Assembly: GCA_026929865.2 (NCBI GenBank) | Contig: CM049397.1 | Location: 4,038,001 to 4,102,000, forward strand | Reading direction: 5' to 3' | Source of the DNA: Hyperoplus lanceolatus | Taxonomy: Eukaryota > Chordata > Actinopteri > Uranoscopiformes > Ammodytidae | DNA length: 64,000 bases | Shown: piece after piece, positions 29,385-41,218 of the stretch | Layout: each line of letters opens with the position of its first letter | Numbering within the stretch: the first letter of the stretch is position 1 | Program-made: the position numbers and the translations under genes | Notes under the pieces: generated by a model | Databases searched by the model: none | What the model was told of the DNA's origin: nothing | The model's input: the letters and a program-made list of their open reading frames with translations, nothing else

Positions 29385-29705
29385 AAAGGTGAAGTAAGCG
29401 GTTCATTTATGTTAATATAAGTGTTAAATTGCTATTTAATCATACAGTGATCACTTACATGATGTGCACGTTTCATAAAGTCGATCTCTCAGTCAGCTGT
29501 AATCGGCATATACATTTATTGGAGGATCCCGAAATTTTTATCCAATCAGAAGAGAGAACGCTACAAACCAACACCCGTCTCACTCATGGTCTCACTGCCA
29601 GTGCACGCCAGAGCAACAGATGGATGAATGTTTATGCGCCTACTATGGCGGAGCAGGTAAAAATCCTTCCCAATGTCTGTTTTGATGGTTTTTATCATGC
29701 AGGGC
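29385..29705 (+). repeat. Dispersed TTAA-type repeat, copy 2 (uninterrupted)
   Basis: It matches the pieces at 60488-60519, 61688-61821, 62456-62517 and 63143-63200, and the reverse complement of 16915-17046. This is the empty-site reference that shows where three later transposons inserted in the 60-63 kb copy. Confidence 0.75.
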
Positions 29706-30343
29706 TCTAGACTGCGACCAAATGCTCGCATTTTGCGACCATTTTCGGAGACAGTGCGAGTAGTTTTTAAAACTAGGGGCATGCGCGCGACCGGAAAATT
29801 CCAACATTTGTAAATAATTCTGACAAATTCTTAAACACATGTTTATTTACTGAATTTGAGATGTAATGCAATGTTGCAGTTAGAGTCACTTGGGATGTAC
29901 TGATTTACTGTTTCATAAGGACTAGGCAGCCATTCACCCGTACTGAGAATAGCAAGTTGAATAACACCCTTTCAGTGCGATATTGTAATGGTTGTGAAGG
30001 TTGTTGAATTGTGCAATAACACTGACTACAATGTGGCTGTTGCAAGCAGTTATTCACCGTTAAGGTGTGAGATGTGTTGTGACAGAAGGTTACTGACTTA
30101 TTATTTTATTATTCAATATTCCTTAACCATTAATATCAGGACTAGTAAATGATCTCAGTGATGTCTGTTTGTAAATAAATAAATAAAAATTAATGATTCA
30201 GTCAATGCAACTTTCATAAGGCTATCAAAATATATATATTTGTTGACACTTTACCATTATCTACCCCATTACATTAGCTTCTATATAAATCAGTAGTGAC
30301 AGTGTTTGTTTTAGGTCTTGTGGTGCGAAACCAGCAAAGCTAA

Positions 30344-30363
30344 AAAAAAAAAAAAAAAAAAAA
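30344..30363. repeat. A-rich homopolymer run
   Basis: An A tract of about 20 bases with no recognised element attached. Confidence 0.9.
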
Positions 30364-30710
30364 GGATTAAAAAACATCCTATGTGCACAATCCACTTTCA
30401 CAACAATCACACCGTTTCATTGACGTTATGCTAAGCGCAGAACATCTCAAGCAGCTCGCAATCTCATACAAGCGTGATACTACCTGAAGGTTGAAAGGAG
30501 TTTTGGCCATAAATCTACCTCCACTCTAGTCAACACCTTTACTACGATAAGTGAAACTCACTTAGTAAGTGAATTTCCCACGCATAGGCTCTACTTGGGG
30601 CGGCCTGCCCAGGTTGATAAAACCCGTAGTCGATTATTTGAAAAATTATAATTTAAAAAAAAATTAAATCAAAAGGTATTAGAATAGTCAGTAAGAGTTA
30701 TCATGGTGCA

Positions 30711-31385
30711 TAGGGCTGGGTATCGTCAAGGACTTCGCGATACGTATCACGATACACTAGTCACGATACGATATATCACAATATATCACGATATATTGCG
30801 TATCTTGATATATCACGATATATTGCGATATTCCATAAACAAGTTGCCTTGTCAAACATACCAGCACAATATATTGATAGTTGCACAGACAAATGAAGTC
30901 AAAACTATTTCATTCACAACTTCCTTTAGTATTTTTCTTCCTTTTTTTTGGTTTTGGCAAATGATCAAACACTGCTGCAGCTGCTTAACATCAAAATAAC
31001 AAATCCAATTCACTCTTGTACTAACTGTACAGGACACAATGAAAATGAAAACACATCAGTGTGCTTTTGTGACACAGTGAATCTTAAGTATTTTTATAAA
31101 CAAAACTGATCTAACTTCAATAGTCAGTATCCTAGAGGCTCAGGCCTGACAGCAGACATGGGTTTGAATCTGACCCATGGTGGTTTCATTCCCTCTCTGC
31201 CCCACTTCATATCTGTATCTCTGCACTGTCAATAAAGCCTTGAAAAGCAAAAAAATGAATAAATAAAAAATCATAAAAAGAAAAAAAAAAAAAAAAAAAC
31301 GACATTTTGATATAAAAATCGATACTGATATCGGGAAACTAAGTATCGCGATATATCGATATTTCGATTTTTTGACACAGCCCTA
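30711..31385. mobile_element. hAT-like MITE, TATCG family, copy 1
   Basis: It begins tagggctgggtatcg and ends acacagcccta. The exact 8-bp target duplication ATGGTGCA lies at 30703-30710 and 31386-31393. The inner flanks are rich in atatcacgatat-type palindromes. The interior contains a tRNA-SINE tail (about 31130-31260, with a degraded B box gggtttgaatct and caataaagcc). A second copy lies at 61822-62455 and carries the same SINE tail. Confidence 0.9.
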
Positions 31386-31447
31386 ATGGTGCAGCCATAT
31401 GTGCGGCCCTTGCTACATCGTTATTGATGAATGAGAGGGTGATCCTT

Positions 31448-31530
31448 ATCTCGTAATTACGAGATCCTTATCTCGTAAATACGAGATCTTTTCTCGTAAT
31501 TACGAGATATTATCTCGTAATTACGAGATC
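31448..31530. repeat. Array of palindromes built on TCTCGTAATTACGAGA
   Basis: Four near-identical 16-18 bp palindromes follow one another at about 22-bp spacing. One has an a for t change at its centre and one is trimmed. Each unit is self-complementary, so the array can fold in many registers. The unit is not part of any element I can bound. Confidence 0.9.
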
Positions 31531-31669
31531 CTGCTGTGAAACTTTTTTTTTATTTTGTGAATGCTCAGCGCCACCGTACCTAAAGGCTACAAGCCTACAA
31601 GCTTTATTGTATATTTTCAATGATTCTTAATGTGTGCATGATTTAAATTGAGATATATGGGTTTCAAAA

Positions 31670-31815
31670 CCTGTAAAGTAACGTTTAAAGTAACTTGTAA
31701 TCTAACTTAGTTACTTTTAACATCAAGTAATCAGTAAAGTAATTAAGTTACCATCTTAAGGAGTAAACAGTAATCAGTAATAAGATTACTTTTTTAAAGT
31801 AACTGTGGCAACACT
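31670..31815. repeat. Dispersed AGTAACT-rich repeat fragment
   Basis: Dense motifs of the form aagtaact, taatcagtaa and gttact run to ggcaacactgg. The same text style occurs in many fish repeats. No element ends are visible. Confidence 0.5.
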
Positions 31816-32131
31816 GGATAGCATATTGCTGAAAGGAGTCAGTTGGACAGTGTTTAGACTAAACTATTTCAAAGGGCAGAATAGCAGAAAAGGTTCATCA
31901 CATACAATGAGTGTCTTATCTCTTCTCACTTCATGTGAGATTGCTGCAGGAAGAAAGCGAAGGTGAAGCAGCCGATGGGGGAAGCCCTAGAAACTCAAAA
32001 AAGGACTTCTGTGCATGAATGATCAATCTTTCAAAAAGGAAATCATAATGCATTTAAGAAAGATTTTTGTTTTGTAAGTACAACACCTCTCCCCCACAAC
32101 CACCACTGAAATCTGGAACACTGTGCAATGA

Positions 32132-32261
<130 letters not shown>

Positions 32262-32559
32262 CTGAGGTGGCAAGTGGGTGGAAGAGAGCACACATATGCG
32301 TTCGTTGCTAGTGGGGCTGTATAAGTGAAATCTCCTTTGCAGCTGGCACAGGTTGTCTTTACCGTCTGCCAAAGTGTCTTTGTTTGCGAGTGTGCATACT
32401 AATGCCCTCACACCTGCTCTACAAAGACAGATTCACACCCTCAACCATCAGACTGAACTCTGTGTGTGTAACTGTCTGCTCCGCATGCTCCGGCAGTACA
32501 TCGCTGGGTTCAAAAGGGTTCATCCGGGCTTCCGGTTTGAGAGTTAGATGGAGTGGACG

Positions 32560-33200
32560 CACTAAGCGTGAGCTCTGGTAAACTACCTTTTTATAACATT
32601 CCGCACTCATACTATCACACCAAAACGGCTTCAGTTTTTTTCATTTCTGTCAAACACTCCTTTAGAGAAGTACAGCCGTCTCTCTAAATGGCTTCTAAGG
32701 GTAAAAGCCGACTCCAAGCGAAAAGAGGATGCTAATGCTAACGTTAGCTTGGGGGCTATAAGCACCATGATAACCACGCTTCTCGAGGAGCACCGGAAGG
32801 CACTGCATGTCGAGTTTAAAAAATCATTCGCTCAGCTCGACGCAAAGTTAGACCAGGCAAATTAATGACGCTTTCAGAGATTTTTATTCTAAGCTTTACA
32901 CTTCCGAATCTCAACCAGATTAGAAGGTATTGCTTGACTTTTTCAGCAGTCTTAACATTCCCAAACTCTCATTGGATTTTAAGGAAAGATTGGAAGAACC
33001 TATATCACAGGCAGAAATAGCTGCAGCCATCTCTTCGATGCAATCAGGCAAATGTCCGGGCCCTGACGGCTTCCCTGCAGAGTTTTTTAAAAAAGTTTAC
33101 TGTACTTCTTTCCCCACAGTTGTCTTCCGTTCTACCTGAATCCTACATACAAGGCTCTCTCCCTCCATCCTTTGCCGAAGCCTGTATCACTCAGCCAACA
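32560..33200 (+). mobile_element. L1/Tx1-like LINE remnant with internal deletion
   Basis: At 32688 an ATG opens a frame, MASKGKSRLQAKRG, followed within a few codons by a stop. Its later codons (about 32785-32860: LLEEHRKALHVEFKKSFAQL) look like the coiled-coil start of a fish L1-type ORF1. The sequence then jumps without ORF1 remainder or endonuclease to reverse-transcriptase text from ORF2 (about 32865-33190), including FRDFYSKLYTSES, SQAEIAAAISSMQSGK and CPGPDGFPAEFFKK. The PGPDGFPAEF box is a hallmark of L1-clade RT. The joint near 32865 marks a large internal deletion. Confidence 0.78.
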
Positions 33201-33629
33201 CTGTTAAACATGTCTTACTTACGGGAGGCTAGCCATTTTATTAAGCTACTTATTGTTGTTCATGAGCTCACCGCTACCCAACGCCTTCTCTCTGGCGTGA
33301 AAATAACAATATATCTTAACTCAAAATGTGTGTTTTTAACCTCATGCTTACTAGTTGTGTGTGGAAATCAAAAGGATGATGTATTGCAAAATTCACTTTT
33401 TCATGGTTTTTCAACATTAATATGGGTACCAAGTGTGACCAGAGACTCCCAAAGTATGAGGAAAAACAACACTCTCATTTTCTCCACTTTTCTGAAAACC
33501 TGTGTTCAAAAACCCATGTTAGAAATCTATACCCTTATGATGTCATAAGGGCAGAAGCAACATCCCCTCATTACCAACCTAACACTACCTCCACCTTTCA
33601 TAAGCACACCCCTGATACCCCTGAATCTA

Positions 33630-33904
33630 CACTCAACAAAAATATAAACACTTTTGTTTTTGCTCCCATTTTTCATGAGATGGACTTAAAGATCTAAAAT
33701 TCATTCCAGGTACACAATATTACCATTTCTCTCAAACATTGTTCACAAATCTGTCTAAATGTGTGATAGTAAGCACTTCTGCTTTGCTGAGATAATCCAT
33801 CCCACCTCACAGGTGTGCCACATCAAGATGCTGATCTGACATCATGATTAGTGCACAGGTGTGCCTTAGACTGTCCACAATAAAAGGCCACTCTTAAATG
33901 TGCA
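33630..33904. repeat. Left terminal inverted repeat of the Tc1-like element
   Basis: The arm is about 275 bp and pairs with 34976-35255. It lacks the five bases CGCAA found near the tip of the other arm (about 20 bases in), which shortens the spacing between the outer end and the inner part of the arm. Such long arms in Tc1-like elements usually hold two transposase-binding direct repeats, one outer and one inner. Confidence 0.93.
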
Positions 33905-33943
33905 TTTTTTTGCTTTATTGGGGGTCTTGGGACTCAGAACCAG

Positions 33944-34972
33944 TCAGTATCTGGTGTGACCACCATTTGCCTCATGCAGTGCAACACATCTTCTTCGCAT
34001 AGAGTTTATCAGATTGTCAATTGTGGCCTGTGGAATGTTGGTCCACTCCTCTTCAATGGCTGTGCGAAGTTGCTGGATATTAGTGGGAAGTGGTGCACGC
34101 TGTCGTATACGCCGGTCAAGCACATCCCAAACATGCTCAATGGGTGACATGTCCGGTGAGTATGCTGGCCATGCAAGAACTGGGACATTTTCAGCTTCCA
34201 AGAATTGGGTACAGATCCTTGCAACATGGGGCCGTGCATTATCTTGCTGAAACGTGAGGTGATGTTCATGGATGTATGGCACAACAATGGGCCTCAGGAT
34301 CTCATCACGGTATCTCTGTGCATTCAAAATGCCATCAATAAAATGCACCTGTGTTCTTCGTCCATAACAGATGCCTGCCCATACCATAACCCCACCACCA
34401 CCATGGGCCACTCGATCCACAACATTGACATCAGCAAAGCGCTCACCCACACGACGCCACACACGCTGTCTGCCATCTGCCCTGAACAATGTAAACCGAG
34501 ATTCATCCGTGAAGAGAACACCTCTCCAACGTGCCAGACGCCACCGAATGTGAGCATTTGCCCACTCAAGTCTGTTACGGCGACGAGCTGGAGTCAGGTC
34601 AAGACCCCGATGAGGACGACGAGCATGCAGTTGAGCTTCCCTGAGACGGTTTCTAACAGTTTGTGCAGAAATTGTTTGGTTATGCAAACCAATTGTTTCA
34701 GCAGCTGTCTCAGTGGCTGGTCTCAGACGATCTTGGAGGTGAACCTGCTGGATGTGGAGGTCCTGGGCTGGTGTGGTTACACGTGGTCTGCGGTTGTGAG
34801 GCCGGTTGGATGTACTGCCATATTCTCTGAAACGCCTTTGGAGACGGCTTATGGTGGAGAAATGAACATTCAATGCACGAGCAACAGGTCTGGTTGACAG
34901 TCCTGCTGTCAGCATGCCAATTGCACGCTCCCTCAATGCTTGTGGCATCTGTGGCATTTTGCGGTGAGACAA
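33944..34972 (-). CDS. Tc1-like transposase, intact 342 codons
   Basis: It catalyses cut-and-paste movement of its element, joining the ends into TA sites in nuclear DNA. Residues about 1-110 form the paired DNA-binding helix-turn-helix region (ALRERAIGMLTAG, ARALNVHFSTISRLQRRF) with a basic RRPR motif at 61-64. Residues about 150-285 are the RNaseH-like core. The catalytic triad is visible as Asp156 (FTDESRF), Asp244 (QQDNARPH) and Glu279 (SPIEHVW), with 34 residues between the last two (DD34E). A Gly-rich box (AHGGGGVMVWAG) is at 189-200. Length matches full Tc1 transposases (about 340 residues) and there is no stop or frameshift. The ATG at 34972 lies just inside the right inverted repeat; a second in-frame Met six codons on is an alternative start. 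It is mobile-element cargo and not a host gene. Confidence 0.96.
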   Translation of the reverse strand: MSHRKMPQMPQALRERAIGMLTAGLSTRPVARALNVHFSTISRLQRRFREYGSTSNRPHNRRPRVTTPAQDLHIQQVHLQDRLRPATETAAETIGLHNQTISAQTVRNRLREAQLHARRPHRGLDLTPARRRNRLEWANAHIRWRLARWRGVLFTDESRFTLFRADGRQRVWRRVGERFADVNVVDRVAHGGGGVMVWAGICYGRRTQVHFIDGILNAQRYRDEILRPIVVPYIHEHHLTFQQDNARPHVARICTQFLEAENVPVLAWPAYSPDMSPIEHVWDVLDRRIRQRAPLPTNIQQLRTAIEEEWTNIPQATIDNLINSMRRRCVALHEANGGHTRY

Positions 34973-34975
34973 AAC

Positions 34976-35255
34976 TGCACATTTCAGGGTGGCCTTTTAT
35001 TGTGGACAGTCTAAGGCACACCTGTACACTAATCATGATGTCAGATCAGCATCTTGATGTGGCACACCTGTGAGGTGGGATGGATTATCTCAGCAAAGCA
35101 GAAGTGCTCACTATCACACATTTAGACAGATTTGTGAATAATGTTTGAGAGAAATGGTAATATTGTGTATCTGGAATGAATTTTAGATCTTTAAGCCCAT
35201 CTCATGAAAAATGGGAGCAAAAACAAAAGTGTTGCGTTTATATTTTTGTTGAGTG
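34976..35255. repeat. Right terminal inverted repeat of the Tc1-like element
   Basis: The arm is about 280 bp, complementary to 33630-33904, and keeps the CGCAA segment missing from the left arm. It lies directly upstream of the transposase start on the minus strand, so it probably also contains the element's promoter. Confidence 0.93.
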
Positions 35256-35412
35256 TAATTCGGATTAAGATTCAAATGAGTAGTCAGCTTCAGGGCCAAT
35301 CAGAAGGCGGACTTTAAAGAGACTAAAAACTATCTCTAAAACGGAGTGTTTCAGACACAGGCCGAAATGAGGAGATCCAGCAATGGCACTGTAGGAAATA
35401 TAAAAAAATTTT

Positions 35413-36176
35413 TAGGGCTGTCAAAATTAACGCGTTAACACGCGATGGATGATTAATTTCTGGAATTAATGCATTAATTTTTTTAACCCAATTTAAGCAT
35501 GCGCAGAATGACCTGCCCAATATATCCCAGCCGCTCTGCACTATTCGCTCTAACGTTATGGCTGACCCAGGATCAGCACTGAATATGTAAGCAGTGGGCA
35601 ACTGCGAGCCGCAAACTAACGGCCACGCCTACGTCTGGGGTGGCAGTCAGTTGCTCTAGGAAGCAACAGGAGGAGCAACATTGTCTGCTTTGTTCAGTAC
35701 AATGGAGGACACAAACGTCTGCAGTGTTCAGAGGTGCGTGTGATTAATAAGTGACATCAACATAACGTCGGCTTTCTGGCACAAATTAACCGCGGCCGCG
35801 CACACGCACACACACACAAAGTTGTATTCAGGGATGCAATCTGACCAGAAATGATTGAATTTTATGTCATTCACATATGGGATGAAAACACACATTTATC
35901 CATTGAATAAATGCCCTTCTATATATTTGCTCAAAGACATAGCAAAGAGACAGCCAAATTGATTTATGGTTTGGTAGGCCTATGCTTCAGTTAGATTTGA
36001 ATCTATTTTCAGTATTAACACCATCGTTTGGATTTTCCATGAATAAAAAAACAATTGATAAAGGAATATATCCACTTTCTGTCATTTATCTTTCCATTCC
36101 TACAACAATAATATAAATTAGAATTACATTTTTCAGGCATATTTCAAATGGTAGAATTAATCGTTTGACAGCCCTA
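35413..36176. mobile_element. hAT-like MITE (TAGGGCTGTCAAA family)
   Basis: The ends tagggctgtcaaa and the right end tttgacagcccta are inverted repeats. Subterminal text such as aattaacgcgttaa near the left end and aattaatcg near the right fits a common vertebrate hAT family. There is no clear 8-bp target duplication because the flanks are T-rich. No transposase frame is present. Confidence 0.8.
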
Positions 36177-37733
36177 GTTTTTTTTAACCCTACACCATGA
36201 AAACAGTTTTCTAGTAGAAGCCCAAATTACAATTTCGAACCTGAAAATTGGCATAATATGGGAACTTTAAAGCCACTACGAGTAACTTTGTCCGTCGGCG
36301 GCCCCTTTGGACAAACGCAGTCGCATTTTTACGACCCCAGCTCTCGCAAAGCTGTTTCCTAGCGCGTTCCGTCTGTGCGAGAGTCAAATGAATAGGACGC
36401 AATATAGTGCATGTCCGTGTGTTGAAAGTTTGAGGGCACGGACTATTTTCGGCTCCGTGAGAGTGGTTAGTGACTCTGCATCAACTAATGCCAGTCAGTG
36501 CCACACACACCTAATTGCAATGAGTTGATGGAGTGTCACCTAACTACTCTCACAGAGCTGAAATATTACGTGTCCTCACAGAAAGCGAATGAAAGAGAGA
36601 CGGCAGTTAGTATGGATCACAATGAGGTAATGTGTTTATGTTGTTGTAAATAATGACTATTTCAGATGAATAATGGTCATCTGATGATGGTGAAGCAAAG
36701 TAAACTTTGTTTAAGTACCGCTCATTAATTTAGGAGTAAACACTGCAGGACTAGTTCGCCCCTGTGAATGTTTACACGTTGCTTGGCAACGTCCTCCTCC
36801 CGCCCGTCTATCACTCTCCCTTTTAGCTTTTCTTCATTGCATTCTCTTTTTTTTTCTTTGATGGTTCAGCGCCGTTATTAGTCATTATGACGACAAATAA
36901 CTGTCTCAAACAAGGCTCCCGCTCCCCTTCCCTCACCTGGAGGGATAGGCTTCTCAAATCGCGTTGCTGCGCCACACTGGAATCTGCGACCAATACGGAT
37001 GTGTGACCATAGAGCCTGCACGTGTGAACTGAAAATCGGACTGGGTGTGCGACCACACCAAAAGTAATAAAAGTGATACAAACTATATAAGAACGTCTTT
37101 CTTTGCACTGATGGTCTCGTTTGCTGTAAACCTGCAGTGTGTAGAATTTTGGGTTTTATTTCCTAGCAGATTTTGTAGAAAGTAATTATAATATCCATAA
37201 GTACATTTAATTTAGTGCATAATAGCTGAACATTTTTTTTAAATTATAATCTTTCCCCTTAGAAAGGGTCTCATATGTGTCCATATTTCTGCATATTTTG
37301 GACCAAGGCCTAGTGCCGCCATCTTGAAAGTGTCATAGTTGGAATGTCATCAGGTGCATTGTTTAAAATTTAGAATTGTTCTTATCCTTGAAGGCCACTG
37401 TAGCTTCTGTTATTATTCTAAAGGGTTGGGGTTACCCAGGGAGCGTTGCATTCTAGAACTTTCTAGAACTTTCTTGATGATGTCATATTACACACTGCAC
37501 CTTTAAAGGTAATTTATGACTATCAGAGGAAACATGAGACTGTTTAAAAGATATTTACATGTTACTCGTAGCTGCTTTAAGCATCAGTAGTGACCTGAAC
37601 TTACACTGCCACCTCTTTACCACAGCTTGGTCTGAAATCAAGAAACAGGCCACGCTCTTAAGTGCTAAAGAAGAGTGCGTAACAACACATGAGACTGGCC
37701 TTGTTAGGCGGAGAGAGAAGCTGCTGCACTTAC

Positions 37734-37845
37734 ATTCCTGTTTGAAGGTGAAGTATTCTGTGAGGTGCCGGCACTCGTGGTTCCCACGCAGGAGGAAGAG
37801 TGTGGTGGGGTGGTTGATCTTGAGCGACCAGAGGTAGAGAACACA
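37734..37845 (-). CDS. ppp3cc: Calcineurin A catalytic subunit exon (RGNHE-containing), intact copy
   Basis: This is one internal exon of the Ca2+/calmodulin-dependent Ser/Thr phosphatase that dephosphorylates NFAT and other substrates. On the minus strand a polypyrimidine tract and cag precede 37845, and gtaagt follows 37734. The exon is 112 nt (phase 0 in, 1 out) and encodes [13 protein letters not shown], then [15 protein letters not shown] and TEYFTFKQE plus the first base of the next codon. RGNHE supplies the metal- and phosphate-contacting Asn-His of PPP phosphatases. It joins in frame to the exon at 60101-60225, whose last codon ends exactly at its donor. The stretch SLKINHP resembles PPP3CC more than PPP3CA or PPP3CB as I remember them, so the symbol is tentative. 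The next exon is not in the window or not recognisable. Confidence 0.88.
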
Positions 37846-38666
37846 CTGGGAAGGGACAGACACAGAGAGAGAAAGTCAAGGGATGAGGAGCCGAGAAGGA
37901 CAAGTCAAAATATGTGCACTGACCATGGTGCACAGTGCTTGTAGAATTGGTTCTCAACATTTTATCAGCTGTTGACAGGTTTTCTGATTAAAACCCTATC
38001 CCACCATCAGTGGAATAACGAAGAATGTGTCCACCTCTGTCTCACTTCTCGATTGTAACGTTTCCTGTGTCTGCCCCTACAATTCTGAGAATTTACAGAA
38101 GCAACGGTGGCCTTTTAAGGACAAGAAGCTAGATACTAAAGATGAGCTCATCCACCACTGCCTCAAGTCTTTCCACAATATCAAGTGATGAGTTGAAGAT
38201 AGATTTAGTTATTTATTCTATAGTACTTCTTCTTTGTCTTCCAACAGGTGCATTTCCCAGGACACCTACTATACTGTAAACAGTGCAAAATCAAAATACA
38301 GTGCAAAATCAAAAGCAAATGTTCCCATTTGAGATGCTGGAACGGTAGAATGCTGATGGATTGAGTTTTATTTGAATGAAAAAAAAAAGACTAAAATGAT
38401 TTACTGAAAATCAAAATAGTTGCTTGCACGTTGTCTATTGACTAATTCAATTGATCACGTATTTGTTCCATCTGTATCACACACGCTTTCTCATGTTTTT
38501 ATAATGGACATCTGTAACAACTCAAGCAAATGACAAGCAGAACGCAGCTAATCAAAGTCAGTTTTTGCAGGTGGAGAAATATTACTCATTCCAGTATGGA
38601 CCGAGTCATGTGCAGCAAAATGCATGGGACTTACTGTATCTTAAAAGGCTTACCTGGATTCATTTA

Positions 38667-39451
38667 GGGCCCGTGCCCACCTAGCGCCTTTTTCCCACCG
38701 CAAGCGCCTTTTTTCAATTGATTCCCAATGAGAAGCGGCCGCCTCGGCAAAAGGCGGCCTCTCTGAGAAAAGGCGCAGCGCTCAGCGTTTTTTTTTCAAG
38801 CGTTTTTTGTCTTTTTGTGCGGCCGCCTCGAGATTTGCAAGTTGAAAAAAGTTCAACTTTGCAGAAAGGCGGTGGGACGTCACCGCCGCTTTTTTTCAAA
38901 GGGCCAATCAGATAGTAGATCGTCGGGCATCGTCGCCTTGGCAAGGAAGACGGAAGAGAAACTGCTTTTTCCGTCTCTGTTTACCCGAAACTGTACGAAA
39001 ATAGAGACTTAAAATGACCAGAACAGAGGGAGGAGAGCCCGTTTGTGGGAGCAGATTAGGCGAACACTTGATTAGCTGTATTTTTTATCTCCTACGGATC
39101 GTTTCATGCGCACACGTCAGCCTACAACTTGCTCCGTGTGTGTTTGCAGGAGCCGCGATAACTCCTCATCCAAACAGAGGATGGTGGAAAGTATTCTCTG
39201 TTTCATAAGACTACTCATATTAAAATGTAACGATTTAAATAGAAAACAGCAAACCTAAACAGTTAAACCAGTGTTGATAGGTCTGACTTACAGGTGACGA
39301 TCAGCATTTTTTCTCCCCCGATCACAGCACTCTCTCTCCCAGCTCATAAAACGCTTGAAAAAAGCGGTCGAAAAAAACGCTCAGTAGACACACTCCCGAG
39401 CGCACAGCCAGCGTTTAACGCTGGGAAAAGGCGCTAGGTGGGCACGGGCCC
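38667..39451. mobile_element. Harbinger-like non-autonomous element (copy B)
   Basis: The ends gggcccgtgcccacc and ggtgggcacgggccc are inverted repeats flanked by TTA (38664-38666 and 39452-39454). It is the counterpart of 2921-3622 but longer, with an extra piece near 38700-38785 and another near 39137-39198. The interior repeats aagcg and cgctt motifs. No transposase frame is present. Confidence 0.7.
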
Positions 39452-40615
39452 TTATTAGATTAAACCAACAACAAAGTGACAAAAGGCATGATGATATGCT
39501 GTCCACATTATTGCAGAAGTTAACAGGTTTGAAATGACTGCAGTTGAACAAACTCTTTCAAAATCAAAACAGATTACACACTCCCACACACTGTCCTCTG
39601 CTTCACCTGTGCTTCCAGTCCAACGGTGACCTCCATCAAGGCAAATTAGCTTAACTGCCAGTTGCGCAGTACGGAAGCAAGCAACAGTCCACACTTGAGA
39701 AAAAAAAACTGTACCAAATGAACTCTTGTCATACAGACTAAAATCCCGCAAGATTAAACATAAAAACTACAGGAAGATTTGTTTTTCCTTCATAAACTCA
39801 TCTTAGCAATAGGATGTTTTTCTCCTGGCAATTTATAAAAAAAAAATTATCAAAAACACTGAAAAGCAGACGAGCATTTACAATCTAAATGAGCCGTCTT
39901 TCTCCTCAGAGCTTAGACAAGGCGAAGGCACCTCTCAGTAGCTACCACTTACAGCCCACTCTTTTAACATGAACCAACTAAACCCTCGGCGTGCTATTAA
40001 GTGCACTTCCATTGTTGGTAGGAATAGTGAACTGTTAAGTGGAGGGGGCTGTCTAGGGGACTTGATCTCTCATGTGAGGAGGCAGAGACAGGGACACGGC
40101 TTGGAGTGGTTAGAAGCCGACATGAGTTTTAATGAGAGCCAGCCACACAAAGGAAATGGCACAACGATTTGTCTGTGGCTACCTTCACTTAGACAGACAG
40201 ACAGACAGACAGACACACACACACACACACACTGTCTTATGGCAAGTGTATAAAGGGAAGTGCGTAAGTCGAGGGGTCTTCTGTTTTTTTCTTTGATTAT
40301 TTTTACACTGACTTAATCATGCCAGGCCAGAAGTTGGCGATACTATTTCAAGTCAAACACCATAGAAGAACATTGTGAGCACATTGAGCATCGTCTTGAG
40401 CGAGCGGCTAAATGAAAGTGGACCGGGAAATGGCAAAAGCAAACACCAAAGCAGAGCAGTAATGTTGTAAATAAAATATGTTTTTTTACTGGCACGGCAT
40501 CTCACTAAAACATAAACGCTTTCATTTTAATCTATGCAGTTGTCTGTACCGGCACAGTGAGGCTGAGGAATTGTCGATTCAACTGAGAAAATTCCGAGTT
40601 GGGTACAGCCCTAGT

Positions 40616-40723
<108 letters not shown>

Positions 40724-41218
40724 AGGGTGTAGGCTTGGTCTGGTGGAGTCAGTCCACACTGACTCTGCCGGATCGAAGGGAATTCAGTAAGCAGATACAG
40801 AAGAGCTTAGAGAATGAAATGGATCGCTCACATGCACTGAATTTAGACCGTGGCACAAAGTGCTGGTCTGCAAAGGTAATAGACTTCCTCATGAGGCTAC
40901 ACAGAGAATCTTCACCCTGCTATCGACAGCAAATGGCAACATTCTTTCTGCTCCATCGTTGTGTTTTGTGGTGTCTTTTCGTCAGCAAATCAGGCAGAGC
41001 TGCATCCTCTGGTATGAAGAATTATCCACACACACTTCATTCCAGACTATTCAATACTGCAGCTGTTTAACCACAATCATATCTGGTGCTAGACCTTATT
41101 TATTCAATATAAATGAATCCAGTGAGGGTTTTTAATCTCTCCATTAAATCATTAAAATGTCACAAGATATGGAAAAATGCTACTCGTGCTCAATGTAGGA
41201 TCTTCAAGTGTCTTATTT

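Larger units (their letters stand above)
33630..35255 (-). mobile_element. Tc1-like transposon, apparently full length
   Basis: The 1626-bp element is bounded by TA dinucleotides (33628-33629 and 35256-35257), the Tc1/mariner target duplication. Inverted repeats are long: 33630-33904 and 34976-35255, starting CACTCAACAAAAATATAAAC. The two arms differ by a few substitutions and one 5-base deletion (CGCAA missing from the left arm). A single intact transposase gene lies between them on the minus strand. The near-identity of the arms suggests a recent insertion. The wording of the ends and transposase recalls a Tc1 family reported (from memory) in both teleosts and lampreys. Confidence 0.95.

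Noticed and set aside
31448-31530. CRISPR-like array
   Set aside because: The units are palindromes at about 22-bp spacing without unique spacers, in a vertebrate genome.
34205-34897. A 230-codon plus-strand frame and other frames inside the Tc1 element
   Set aside because: They are antisense shadows of the transposase gene on the minus strand.
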